Positions 10,666 to 19,797 of a stretch of 64,000 bases of DNA are shown piece after piece. This DNA comes from Juglans regia. Taxonomy: Eukaryota > Streptophyta > Magnoliopsida > Fagales > Juglandaceae. The DNA lies in NCBI RefSeq assembly GCF_001411555.2, contig NC_049903.1:20379234-20443233 (forward strand), given 5' to 3'. The translations under genes were made by a program, and so were the position numbers. Position 1 is the stretch's first letter. Each line of letters begins with the position of its first letter. The notes below the pieces were generated by a model. It made no database searches and was not told where the DNA came from. It saw nothing but the letters and a program-made list of their open reading frames with translations.

Positions 10666-10897
10666 GGAAAAATATATGCATCTGCCCCACACCGGCACAC
10701 ACTCAACCTATTGAGTGTAAAAAAAAAAAAAAAAGGTGATGTGAAGTGTGTGCCGGTGTGGGGCAGATGCATAGCATTTCCCGAAAAAATATATGCATCT
10801 GCCCCACACCGGCACACACTCAACCTATTGAGTGTAAAAAAAAAAAAAAAGTGATGTGAAGTGTGTGCCGGTGTAGGGCAGATGCATAGCATTTCCC
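10666..10897. mobile_element. Head-to-tail dimer of a hairpin MITE within one 9-bp target duplication
   Basis: Two near-identical units, 10666-10782 and 10783-10897, each fold into a long hairpin: TGCATCTGCCCCACACCGGC pairs with GCCGGTGTGGGGCAGATGCA across an A-run. The pair is flanked by one perfect 9-base direct repeat ATTTAAATT at 10657-10665 and 10898-10906, with none between the units. Nine-base duplications are typical of Mutator-like elements. Confidence 0.8.
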
Positions 10898-11002
10898 ATT
10901 TAAATTAATCTAAATTTATAAGCTAAACCAAAATATAAATTAATTATAAAAAAAAGATTATATTTATGAGAATATTCTCAAAGTATATTATGAAAAGGTT
11001 TT

Positions 11003-11096
11003 GCTATGCATCGGCCACTATTCACCCCCACACCCCACACCTGACAGTTTTTTTTTCATAGGGTGTGGGGTGTGGAGTAGTGAATAGTGGCTGACG
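11003..11096. mobile_element. Short hairpin MITE related to its neighbours
   Basis: GGCCACTATTCACCCCCACA pairs with GTGGAGTAGTGAATAGTGGC over about 35 bases around a T-run. The CCCACACCCCACACCTGAC block is shared with the terminal repeats of the element at 8398-10640, so the two probably belong to one family. Confidence 0.6.
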
Positions 11097-11184
11097 AAAA
11101 GAATTATTCATTATGAAAACAGGAAAGACAATACATAAAACAACCCTTCTACTGTATACCCACCCTCTCATCCGAATAAGGTTC

Positions 11185-11386
11185 CATTTGCATACAAAAA
11201 CGGTTTCATCTCATGTCATCATTACAATTTTTTTAAATTTTCACACAAAATATAATAAACAATTCAACTTTTTCAATTTCTAAAACAATAATAATATTAA
11301 AAAAATAATATTCCAATAATATTTTATTCAACTTTTAACTTTAATCTAAAACCATCTCATCTTATCTCACTATCCAAACAGGGCCA
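11185..11386 (-). repeat. GATGAGATGAG-type MITE, family B copy 1 (reverse orientation)
   Basis: Inverted relative to the copies at 20882 and 48237: it starts with GGTTTCATCTCATG and ends CTTATCTCACTATCCAAACA. Internal blocks (AATATT runs, TTTTTCAATTTC) match in reverse complement. It is non-coding. Confidence 0.6.
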
Positions 11387-12036
11387 AAGAAAAAAAAATC
11401 GCTAGTCATAGAATGTAGCTACACTCGAAGGTGCATGATTTTATTTTATTTTATTTTATTTATAGTGATGTCATGAAATGTTAAATATTATGTCATGAAA
11501 TAAGAGAGAAGGGTTGAAATGAAAATATGATGACTTTCAAATAGTGGGAAAAGAAACTTAGAGGAGAGAGAAACTAATTTAAAATATTTTAGAATTGTGA
11601 ATAGTATCCTCTACATCTAGTGTGATTACTCTAGCGAAGTCATGTATAATAAAGATGAAATACAAAAATCCATTGGATTTTTTAGCAACTTTCTTTATAT
11701 TTTACAAAAAATTGTATTTTACAAAAGCCATCGTGAAGAAAAATGATGGATTTAAATTAAGTACTTTAAAATCCCCTTCAAACACTAAGATTTCTTAACA
11801 AAAAGTTTAAAAATATTTTAACATTTGAAAATTTTGTACCATTGATAAATAAGAAACGGATTAAATAGTTAAAAAGTTTTTTTTTTTTGTTTAAAATTAA
11901 CACATTTATATGTAGGAGCTTCATTATTTTTAATAAGAAATACTATTAATCATAATTCTTTTATCGTTACTTGATGTCATACAAGATTAGAGACATGATT
12001 CGTATAATTCTTTTATCGTTACTTGATGTCATACAA
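11387..12036. other. Intergenic; contains a 33-base direct repeat
   Basis: AT-rich and non-coding. A perfect 33-base repeat lies at 11952-11984 and 12004-12036, separated by 19 bases. The second copy ends where the GC-richer retroposon-like segment begins. Confidence 0.6.
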
Positions 12037-12692
12037 AGGGAGATTCGCCGTTCGTGATCTTTCGGGTTCCTATAGTCAACACGCGCCCCACCGATCTACA
12101 CGTCCACCGAACACGACCCCAACCGGAGTGGAGCGTAGCCTGCACGCGCGGGACGAAAATTCCGAGCTCGTCGGCGCGTGTCCTTCACGCGCCACCAAGG
12201 AGCTCTCCGCCGTTGCAATGCGCGGATGCTCCCAAACCGGCTACTCTGGATCTTCCAAGATAGACTGTCGGTTTTCCATTTAGAAGCGTTTTTTGTGCAC
12301 TGTTTTTTCCTTTTTACAGTGTTTTCTCAATGTAATTTTTTTATGCCTTGTCTTTATTTTCAAGAAAACAAAAAAAACCCAAAAACATTTGTCCCTTCAG
12401 ACTTAGGTCCAAAGGGTGTTGTCCCCCCTCCGCTTAGTCGATGATGTTGGGGTTTGGTTTCTCTATACTCAGCCTAGTTGGGTGTTTGGTTACTGTGAAC
12501 TCTGTCGGGAACAGAGTTGTGCTATCTCTTAGATTTTGGTCTATAGAGATAAGCCGTCTGGACTAGACCATGTCAGTCACAATAGTGTACTGAGATTCTA
12601 CTAATGTTTGTAATTAACTTGTTGTTTGAAGTCAAAGTTGTATGTCCTCTTTAAATGAATGGAATGAGATCCGTTTTATCAAAAAAAAAAAA
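12037..12692 (+). mobile_element. Probable non-LTR retroposon 3' end (LINE-like)
   Basis: A GC-rich 5' part (about 12040-12260) changes to a T-rich tail that ends AATGAATGGAATGAGATCCG, then TTTTATC and a run of 12 A residues at 12681-12692. Such a GAATGA...TTTTATC-A(n) end is typical of plant LINE 3' termini. No reverse-transcriptase frame is present, so it is a 5'-truncated copy. A perfect target duplication could not be confirmed (only AGGGA on both sides). Confidence 0.4.
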
Positions 12693-14351
12693 TAGGGAAT
12701 GCAAGTCATGCACATTTATTTTTGAATGGTGGACCATATTTAAAAAAAAAAACAAAAAGAGTATGTGGGACTTGTTTATCTTAGGACTGTATTTTGTATT
12801 ACTCAACCAAATAATTGACATATTAGTAATTAATAAAAAATAAACTTCTTACTTACTAGTAATAGTAATTTTCTTTTAAAAACACCAATAGAAATATATC
12901 TAAAATTAATTTCCTATGATTACAAAAATATGAAAAAGTTTTGGTAACCCAACAAATCCGACCTCAACCTAACCCTTTAAAAGGAAAAAGCATTCAACAT
13001 ATTTGTTGATGTCTAAAAAATTGCACAACAGGTCGGAATGGGAGAAAAAGTCATTCTCGGCCCACTATGACGATTCAAACCTCGAGCGGTATGGTCTAAA
13101 GCCCCCAGTAGAGGTCTGGTGCAGCTGTACGATCAATGGCAGTGAAAAAAAAATAAGTGTAGAGAAAATAAAGAGAGAGACACAGACTTACGTGGTTCGA
13201 CATAGGGGTGTATGGTGAGGGGAAATATACTATAATATGTTTGTTTTACAGTCTCTCGTAATCTTTCATCTTTACTGTACAATGTAGATTTGGAATCTAT
13301 TTGCTAGAGGAAGTCTTTTCTCTAGAGCCCCGATTGCGAGGTTCAAGAAGCTGTTGAAAAAGAAGTCCCTCGTACTCGTCTGTCGTTCCCCTTTTATCTG
13401 ATCCGTCGTTTTGCATGCCTACCTGCAGTGATAAGTGATGGCCACCTTTCTCTTTGAGTGCCTCACATCCTCTCCTACTCACCACTTTTTCCCTTACCTC
13501 TTTACATGGCCACCTTCCTTTCCCTTGTCTCATCTTTGTCTCATGTCCTTCTCTCTTTCTTTGTCTTTTAGTGAGGGTCTCTTAGTGGGCTGAGCCTATT
13601 CATCTGGGCTTGGGATATTTTATCCCCTTCGGGACCTCAACCTCCTAAAAATAGTTAATATTGAATATTATAATTTGTAGTACTCATATTTTTTGTATCA
13701 GTGCCTTGAATCGTTCCGAAATGTTTCACAGTCATCCTATTACTAGCGAGTCTTGACGGGTTCTTTTTATATAGCATAGCATATTGTTAATCATGTGGTC
13801 TGTTTTGGTTGAGATGCCAACTTCAGAAACATTAAAAAATTATGTGATTTTGATTTTTTAAGAGCTCTGTTGGCGCATTTTCCGATCATAGATGTCCAAT
13901 GAATAATCATTTTTTCTTATGCGGTGATACTTGGTGGTGGTGTGCTTGAGATTCTCAGCCATGCTTACTTAACGATAATTGACTAAAAGTTAAGAAAATA
14001 AGGATTTACATTGTTTGGAGTTAGGGGCTAGATTGCCCCCATCAATCACCCTGTCCCTGCAGAGGGGGTGTTTGCCCCCAGAATCTACCACCGAATACCA
14101 GGAGTGGGACCTCCCACTCAAGTGTCGTGAAATGAGGGCGGACTCTTGGTCTGTTTGACCCCCCATCCACGGCATAGACAACTGAAAAACACCTAAAAAA
14201 ACTAAAAACCCACAACAAATGAAAAAATATAAATATACAACCAAATACAAAGCAAATTGGAAAGCAACAAAAAATCGTGAACTTAAACTAGAAAAACAGA
14301 TATGACCAAACAAAGAACCTCTAAACCATGGCAGTGGCCACTCATGGGCGT
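12693..14351. other. Intergenic, possible remnant LTR near 13130-13645
   Basis: No gene is supportable. The part around 13150-13230 has the phrase ACTTACGTGGTTCGACAT, common in plant LTR and leader sequences. The part ending near 13645 (CCCCTTCGGGACCTCAACC) resembles the end of LTRs such as that at 31468, but no partner LTR or duplication is visible. The last 350 bases are the chromovirus insertion site. Confidence 0.3.
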
Positions 14352-14356
14352 GGTTC
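14352..14356. repeat. Target-site duplication, left copy (GGTTC)
   Basis: Identical to 19793-19797 and directly adjacent to the LTR starting TGTTATGG. Confidence 0.9.
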
Positions 14357-14808
14357 TGTTATGGATGGAAGAGGTGCTGGAGTGGAAGAATGACAATCTG
14401 CTTAAGGGTGTTGTGGGCAAGGTGCAGTACGAAGGAAGGCTGGCCTGATGTGCATAAGACAGAAATGGAAGGTCGTTGAAGGCAGTTAGTTGTATATGAG
14501 CAACTAAGCACGACGTCGTATGATGTAAAATTAGTTTCAGTCTTAAGTAGAACGTTTCCGTTTAATGTCTTTTCTTCTTATTAATTGTAAACGCAGTCGT
14601 TTCATTTACAAGAATCATAATAAGTGTTGCTTAAACACTGTCGTTTTGTTCAAACAAACACTATAAATAGAAGGAGTTGGGGGGAAAAGACCCAACGGAT
14701 AATTTCACTCAGTTGCAGACCTCTCCTTCTTTCTTCACCTTCATTCTTCTTCTCTTCCTTCAATCTGGAGAGTGACTTCTCGAATAGGTCAAGTTTGGGT
14801 CCATTACA
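14357..14808 (+). repeat. Chromovirus 5' LTR
   Basis: Begins TGTTATGG and ends CCATTACA (TG...CA rule). It has a TATA box (CTATAAATAG at 14661) as RNA start signal and an ACGACGTCGT palindrome near 14512. The first 70 bases repeat pieces of the pol 3' end. Confidence 0.95.
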
Positions 14809-14810
14809 GT

Positions 14811-14819
14811 TGGTATCAG
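14811..14819 (+). other. Primer-binding site (initiator Met tRNA type)
   Basis: TGGTATCAG lies two bases after the 5' LTR; the first nine bases match the usual plant tRNA-iMet primer site and the match then ends. Confidence 0.8.
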
Positions 14820-14821
14820 CC

Positions 14822-17800
14822 ATGGCAGAAGGAACGCGTTCGTATGCTCAAATAGTAGATTCAATGAATCACTTAAGGCAACAACAAGAACGTCAGCAAA
14901 AGCAGATCGAAGATGCGATTTGTTTATTGTTGAAGCAGCAAGAGGCGGCGAGATTGGAAAGAGAAACACAAGACAAAAAAATTCAAGAGGTTTTACAACA
15001 AATCTCTAAGATTTCTTGTCACGATTCTGAAGATCCTGGTAATAGACGTCAAGATAATCAAGATCAACACATGAGGCACAGACATGAAGATATGGAGGAT
15101 GACGCAGGGGACGTGAACCAAAGAGAGCTAGTGAACAGAGGCTTTGCCAGGGGTATTAAATTGGATTTTCCTAGATTTCGTGGTGGTAATCCATCACCAT
15201 GGATCTATCGTGCGAACCAGTACTTCCTGTATCACCAGGTTCCTCCTGGCCAACGTATTTTCATTGCTTCTTTCCAAATGGATGATGAAGCCTTGGTCTG
15301 GTTCCAGGATGCTAGTGAGGCTGGAACGTTTCTTTCTTGGGAGGACTTCATCAAGGCTGTTCAGATCCGTTTTGGATCTATTTCGTATGATGATCCTATG
15401 GAGTCACTTACTCGACTCAAGCAGGTTAGTACAGTTAATGATTACAAATCTGAGTTTGAGATCCTTTCCAATCGTATTAGAGGCTTGTCTGAGAAAAACA
15501 AGTTGAGCTGTTTTTTGAGTGGCCTGCGAGATGAGATCAGATTACCTGTTAGTATGTTGAATCCTTTATCCTTGAATGATGCTTTTGGTTTAGCCAAAAT
15601 TCAGGAACAGTATGTGGTGAGTATAAGGAGACCTTGGAGAAATTCACTTACTGATTCGAGTAAGTTTAGTCCAGAGTCGAATTTGTTAAAATCTGGACAA
15701 ACTCCTTCACTGTTAGGAGCTCCACGAGTTTCTCCTTTACCTAGGCTTCCTTATCATAAGGTCTCTGAGTCTCAGATGCTGGAAAGGCATAGAAAAGGCC
15801 TTTGCTATTTCTGTGATGATAAATGGCAACCAAGTCATAAATATGCCAGACCAAAGTTATTTTTACTAGAAGGTATGGACTTTGGTGAGTCAAGTGGTGA
15901 AGAAAATGTTGATGCTACTGGTGAGTTGGTTGTTGAACCTGTGGAAGTTGAAGCTGAGATGGCTTCTATTTCATTACAGTCTATGGTAGGTGGAGGAGGA
16001 ACTAAGACCATGAGACTTATGGCTTGTCTTGGCAAGAAGAAGTTGATAATTTTAATTGACACTGGTAGCACACATAATGTTGTGGACACTGTGGCTGCTG
16101 CTCGATGTAAATTACATGTACAACTTGGCCAGCCTATTAATGTTAAAGTGGCTAATGGTCAGCTCATTGAGAGCACGGGTAAATGTGTGGCTGTGCCTTT
16201 GTCAATTCAGGGCATACCTTTCACAGTTGATTTCCTTACACTTCCCCTGGGAGGATGTGATGCAGTTCTTGGAATTCAGTGGTTATCCACTTTGAGTCCT
16301 ATTCTCTGGGACTTTGTCAATATGAGTATGCAGTTTCAATGTAATGGTCAGGAAATTTCCTTAAAAGGTTTGACAGCACCTCAGTCAAATCTTATTGATG
16401 ATGAGGAATCCTTTGAGACTTTTGGTTGTGGAAGTAAAGGCATTTTCCTGCAGATAGTGGCTTGCAGTTCCATTGAACTTCCATCATTGCAGAATGTACA
16501 AGTGCAGCAACTTCTGCAGCAGTATAAGGAAGTTTTTAATGAACCTACTGGATTGCCACCCAATAGGTCTCATGACCACAAGATCACTTTGAAACAAGAC
16601 ATTTCTGCTATCAGTGTTAGACCTTATCGATATCCTTTTTACCAAAAAGCAGAAATTGAAAAAATTGTTAAGGAGCTCTTGAAATCTGGGGTTATTAGGC
16701 CAAGTCAGTCACCCTTCTCATCTCTTGTGTTGCTAGTCAGGAAGTCTGATGGTACATGGCGAATGTGTATTGATTATAGGGCCTTAAATGAAGCCACTAT
16801 TAAGGACAAGTGCCCCATTCCTGTTGTGGATGAGCTCTTGGATGAACTTTCTGGTTCAACAATTTTTTCTAAATTGGATCTTAGAGCTGGTTATCATCAG
16901 ATACGTATGAGAGATGAGGATATTTCTAAGACTGCCTTCAGAACTCATGAAGGGCATTATGAATTTCTTGTAATGCCCTTTGGTCTCACCAATGCCCCTT
17001 CAACATTTCAGGGCCTTATGAATGAAGTTTTCAAGCCATTCCTTCGACAGTTTGTCATTGTTTTCTTTGATGACATACTGGTTTACAGCAGTGACATGTC
17101 TTCTCACTTGGATCATCTCTCTACTGTTTTGCAAACCTTACAGCACCATCAACTTTATGCTAAGCAGTCAAAGTGTAAGTTTGCATGTCAGGAGATTGAA
17201 TATTTGGGCCATCTGATTTCCAAGGAGGGAGTGAGGGCAGATCCAAAAAAGTTGGAGTCTATGGTCACTTGGCCAATACCAAAAAACCTAAAGGCATTGA
17301 GGGGTTTCTTAGGCTTGACAGGCTACTACAGAAAGTTCATTAGGAGTTATGGTCAGATTGCTGCCCCTTTGACTTCCTTGTTGAAGAAAGATGCATTTGT
17401 GTGGACAGATTCTGCTACAAACTCTTTTAATGCATTGAAAGCTGCTGTCACTAGCCCTCCTGTTCTTGCCTTGCCTGACTTCACCAAGGCATTTGTTATT
17501 GAGTGTGATGCTTGTGCAACTGGCATAGGAGCAGTTCTGATGCAAGACCAAAGGCCCTTAGCTTTTTTCAGTCAAGCCTTGAAAGGGAAAAACTTAACTC
17601 TTTCCACTTATGAGAAAGAACTTCTAGCCTTAGTGCTAGCTGTTAAGAAATGGAGGCCATATCTTTTAGGAAGTGCTTTTGTGATCAAAACTGATCACCA
17701 TAGCCTTAAATATTTGCTTGAGCAGAAGATTGGCACTGTTGCTCAGCAAAGATGGCTTTCTAAGCTTCTTGGTTATGAATTTTCTATTGAGTATAAGCAA

Positions 17801-19270
17801 GGGGTGGAGAACAAGGTGGCTGATGCCTTGTCTCGAAAGGATCAGGTGGATGAGTTTGGAGAGTTGGCAGCATTGTCATTTCCCACACCAACATGGCTCT
17901 CAGAATTGAAAGCAGCTTATGCCACAGATCAGGACACACAGAAGCTAGTCACTGCTTTGCAACTTGACCCTACTTCTCATTCTACATTCAAACTGAGGCA
18001 TGGTCTTTTGTTTAAGAAAGACAAAATTTATGTGCCAGATTCCTTCCCTTTGAAACAACAGATTTTGAACTACTTGCACTCTAGTCCTGCTGCTGGCCAT
18101 TCTGGCTTCCACAAATGTTTGCATAGAGCAAGACTAGAATTTTATTGGCCTGGTCTCAAACATGATGTTAAGCAGTTCATTCGGGACTGTGACATATGTC
18201 AAAGGAACAAGATCCAGAATGTTCTTCCAGCAGGGTTTTTACAACCCTTACCTATTCCTGACCAAATATGGACTGACCTTTCAATGGATTTTGTTGAAGG
18301 TTTGCCCATTTCGAAAGGGTATTCTGTCATTATGGTGGTAGTAGACAGATTATCAAAATATGCTCATTTTATGCCTTTAAAGCATCCATTTACAGCTGCT
18401 CAAGTGGCCTCACTGTTCTTCAATAATGTTTTTAAGTTACATGGTTTGCCTAAAACCATTGTTTCTGATCGTGGCTCAACATTTACTAGTTCTTTTTGGA
18501 GTGAACTTTTCAAGTTGCAGGGAGTTAATCTGTCTTATTCATCAGCCTATCACCCTCAAAGTGATGGCCAAACAGAAGCTATCAACAAGTGTCTTGAACA
18601 TTTTTTGAGGTCTTTCTCTGGTGACAAACCCAAGCTATGGGTGGATTGGCTCTCATTAGCTGAGTGGTGGTATAACTCCAGCTTTCATACTTCCACAAAG
18701 CTGACTCCATTTGAAGCTGTGTATGGGGTCCCTCCAACTAAACTACAGGCTTATATTCCTGGTTTGACTTCTAATCAGACAGTGGACCAGCTCTTGCAAA
18801 CTCGAGAACAGATTCTCTTTACACTCAAATCCAATTTGTCCTTGGCTCAAGATAGAATGAAGTTTTATTATGAAAAACACAGAACTGACAGGGAATTTTC
18901 TGTGGGGGATTGGGTTTATCTTAAACTTCAACCCTATAGACAGCAATCTGTGGCACTCAGAAGAAACCTTAAACTTTCACCTCGATATTTTGGCCCATTT
19001 CAGATCACTCATCGAATTGGCAAAGTGGCATATCGTTTATGCTTACCTTCAGATTCACTCATACACCCAGTTTTTCATGTTTCTGTTTTGAAGAAAAAGA
19101 TTGGGGATCAATTTACACCTATCTCTTCCTTACCTCCTGTGGACTTACAAGGAGAGTTAAGGCCTCAGCCTGAGAAGATCGTGGAGAGGAGAAGTGTCAA
19201 GAAAGATAATAGAGCATTGGTGGAAGTCTTGATCCAATGGGAAGGTGCTGGAGTGGAAGATTGCACATAG
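14822..19270 (+). CDS. Chromovirus Gag-Pol polyprotein (1482 codons, C-terminally truncated)
   Basis: The ATG at 14822, just after the primer site, is chosen because the frame upstream lies inside the LTR. Order: coiled-coil N-terminus; Gag capsid region (about residues 115-270); zinc knuckle CYFC...HKY near 327-341; protease LIDTGS near 412; reverse transcriptase with FGLTNAP and FFDDILVYS near 748; RNase H (ECDAC near 894); integrase with an H/C zinc finger (CDICQ) and D,D,E residues in MDF (about 1155), SDRG (about 1215) and GQTEAIN (about 1250). All catalytic residues are visible. Two oddities: the last zinc-knuckle ligand is Tyr341 rather than Cys, and a TAG at 19268-19270 cuts the chromodomain; the same frame would stay open for 18 more codons to a TAA at 19325-19327. 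Confidence 0.93.
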   Translation: MAEGTRSYAQIVDSMNHLRQQQERQQKQIEDAICLLLKQQEAARLERETQDKKIQEVLQQISKISCHDSEDPGNRRQDNQDQHMRHRHEDMEDDAGDVNQRELVNRGFARGIKLDFPRFRGGNPSPWIYRANQYFLYHQVPPGQRIFIASFQMDDEALVWFQDASEAGTFLSWEDFIKAVQIRFGSISYDDPMESLTRLKQVSTVNDYKSEFEILSNRIRGLSEKNKLSCFLSGLRDEIRLPVSMLNPLSLNDAFGLAKIQEQYVVSIRRPWRNSLTDSSKFSPESNLLKSGQTPSLLGAPRVSPLPRLPYHKVSESQMLERHRKGLCYFCDDKWQPSHKYARPKLFLLEGMDFGESSGEENVDATGELVVEPVEVEAEMASISLQSMVGGGGTKTMRLMACLGKKKLIILIDTGSTHNVVDTVAAARCKLHVQLGQPINVKVANGQLIESTGKCVAVPLSIQGIPFTVDFLTLPLGGCDAVLGIQWLSTLSPILWDFVNMSMQFQCNGQEISLKGLTAPQSNLIDDEESFETFGCGSKGIFLQIVACSSIELPSLQNVQVQQLLQQYKEVFNEPTGLPPNRSHDHKITLKQDISAISVRPYRYPFYQKAEIEKIVKELLKSGVIRPSQSPFSSLVLLVRKSDGTWRMCIDYRALNEATIKDKCPIPVVDELLDELSGSTIFSKLDLRAGYHQIRMRDEDISKTAFRTHEGHYEFLVMPFGLTNAPSTFQGLMNEVFKPFLRQFVIVFFDDILVYSSDMSSHLDHLSTVLQTLQHHQLYAKQSKCKFACQEIEYLGHLISKEGVRADPKKLESMVTWPIPKNLKALRGFLGLTGYYRKFIRSYGQIAAPLTSLLKKDAFVWTDSATNSFNALKAAVTSPPVLALPDFTKAFVIECDACATGIGAVLMQDQRPLAFFSQALKGKNLTLSTYEKELLALVLAVKKWRPYLLGSAFVIKTDHHSLKYLLEQKIGTVAQQRWLSKLLGYEFSIEYKQGVENKVADALSRKDQVDEFGELAALSFPTPTWLSELKAAYATDQDTQKLVTALQLDPTSHSTFKLRHGLLFKKDKIYVPDSFPLKQQILNYLHSSPAAGHSGFHKCLHRARLEFYWPGLKHDVKQFIRDCDICQRNKIQNVLPAGFLQPLPIPDQIWTDLSMDFVEGLPISKGYSVIMVVVDRLSKYAHFMPLKHPFTAAQVASLFFNNVFKLHGLPKTIVSDRGSTFTSSFWSELFKLQGVNLSYSSAYHPQSDGQTEAINKCLEHFLRSFSGDKPKLWVDWLSLAEWWYNSSFHTSTKLTPFEAVYGVPPTKLQAYIPGLTSNQTVDQLLQTREQILFTLKSNLSLAQDRMKFYYEKHRTDREFSVGDWVYLKLQPYRQQSVALRRNLKLSPRYFGPFQITHRIGKVAYRLCLPSDSLIHPVFHVSVLKKKIGDQFTPISSLPPVDLQGELRPQPEKIVERRSVKKDNRALVEVLIQWEGAGVEDCT

Positions 19271-19325
19271 GAACCTTACTGGCAGCTTCGTCAGCAATTT
19301 TCCCACCTTGTGGGCAAGGTGCTTT

Positions 19326-19339
19326 AAAGGGGGAGGGTG
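19326..19339 (+). other. Polypurine tract of the chromovirus
   Basis: AAAGGGGGAGGGTG lies immediately before the 3' LTR, where plus-strand synthesis is primed. Confidence 0.85.
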
Positions 19340-19792
19340 TGTTATGGATGGAAGAGGTGCTGGAGTGGAAGAATGACAGTCTGCTTAAGGGTGTTGTGGG
19401 CAAGGTGCAGTACGAAGGAAGGCTGGCCTGATGTGCATAAGACAGAAATGGAAGGTCGTTGAAGGCAGTTAGTTGTATATGAGCAACTAAGCACGACGTC
19501 ATATGATGTAAAATTAGTTTCAGTCTTAAGTAGAACGTTGCCGTTTAATGTCTTTTCTTCTTATTAATTATAAACGCAGTCGTTTCATTTATAAGAATCA
19601 TAATAAGTGTTGCTTAAACACTGTCATTTTGTTCAAACAAACACTATAAATAGAAGGAGTTGGGGGGAAAAGACCCAACGGATAATTTCACTCAGTTGCA
19701 GACCTCTCTCTTCTTTCTTCACCTTCATTCTTCTTCTCTTCCTTCAATCTGGAGAGTGACTTCTCGAATAGGTCAAGTTTGGGTCCATTACA
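19340..19792 (+). repeat. Chromovirus 3' LTR
   Basis: Aligns over its full length to 14357-14808. The ACGACGTCGT palindrome of the 5' copy is changed to ACGACGTCAT here, and one extra base lies in the CT-rich leader part. Confidence 0.95.
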
Positions 19793-19797
19793 GGTTC
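19793..19797. repeat. Target-site duplication, right copy (GGTTC)
   Basis: Directly follows the TTACA end of the 3' LTR and equals 14352-14356. Confidence 0.9.

Larger units (their letters stand above)
14357..19792 (+). mobile_element. Young Ty3/gypsy chromovirus, nearly intact
   Basis: Complete LTR retrotransposon of 5,436 bases: 452-base 5' LTR, primer-binding site, single gag-pol frame, polypurine tract and 453-base 3' LTR. Flanking 5-base duplications GGTTC (14352-14356 and 19793-19797) are perfect. By hand the LTRs differ by about six substitutions and one single-base indel, so the insertion is recent. Compact size, short LTRs and a C-terminal chromodomain remnant suggest the Reina clade; that placement is inference. 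Confidence 0.95.

Noticed and set aside
13865..13963. Short minus-strand frame starting MAENLKHTTTKYHRIRK
   Set aside because: About 34 codons with no family resemblance and no supporting signals; likely chance.
15144..15506. Alternative-frame open reading regions inside the chromovirus gag-pol
   Set aside because: They are out of frame with a conserved polyprotein and have no independent start context.
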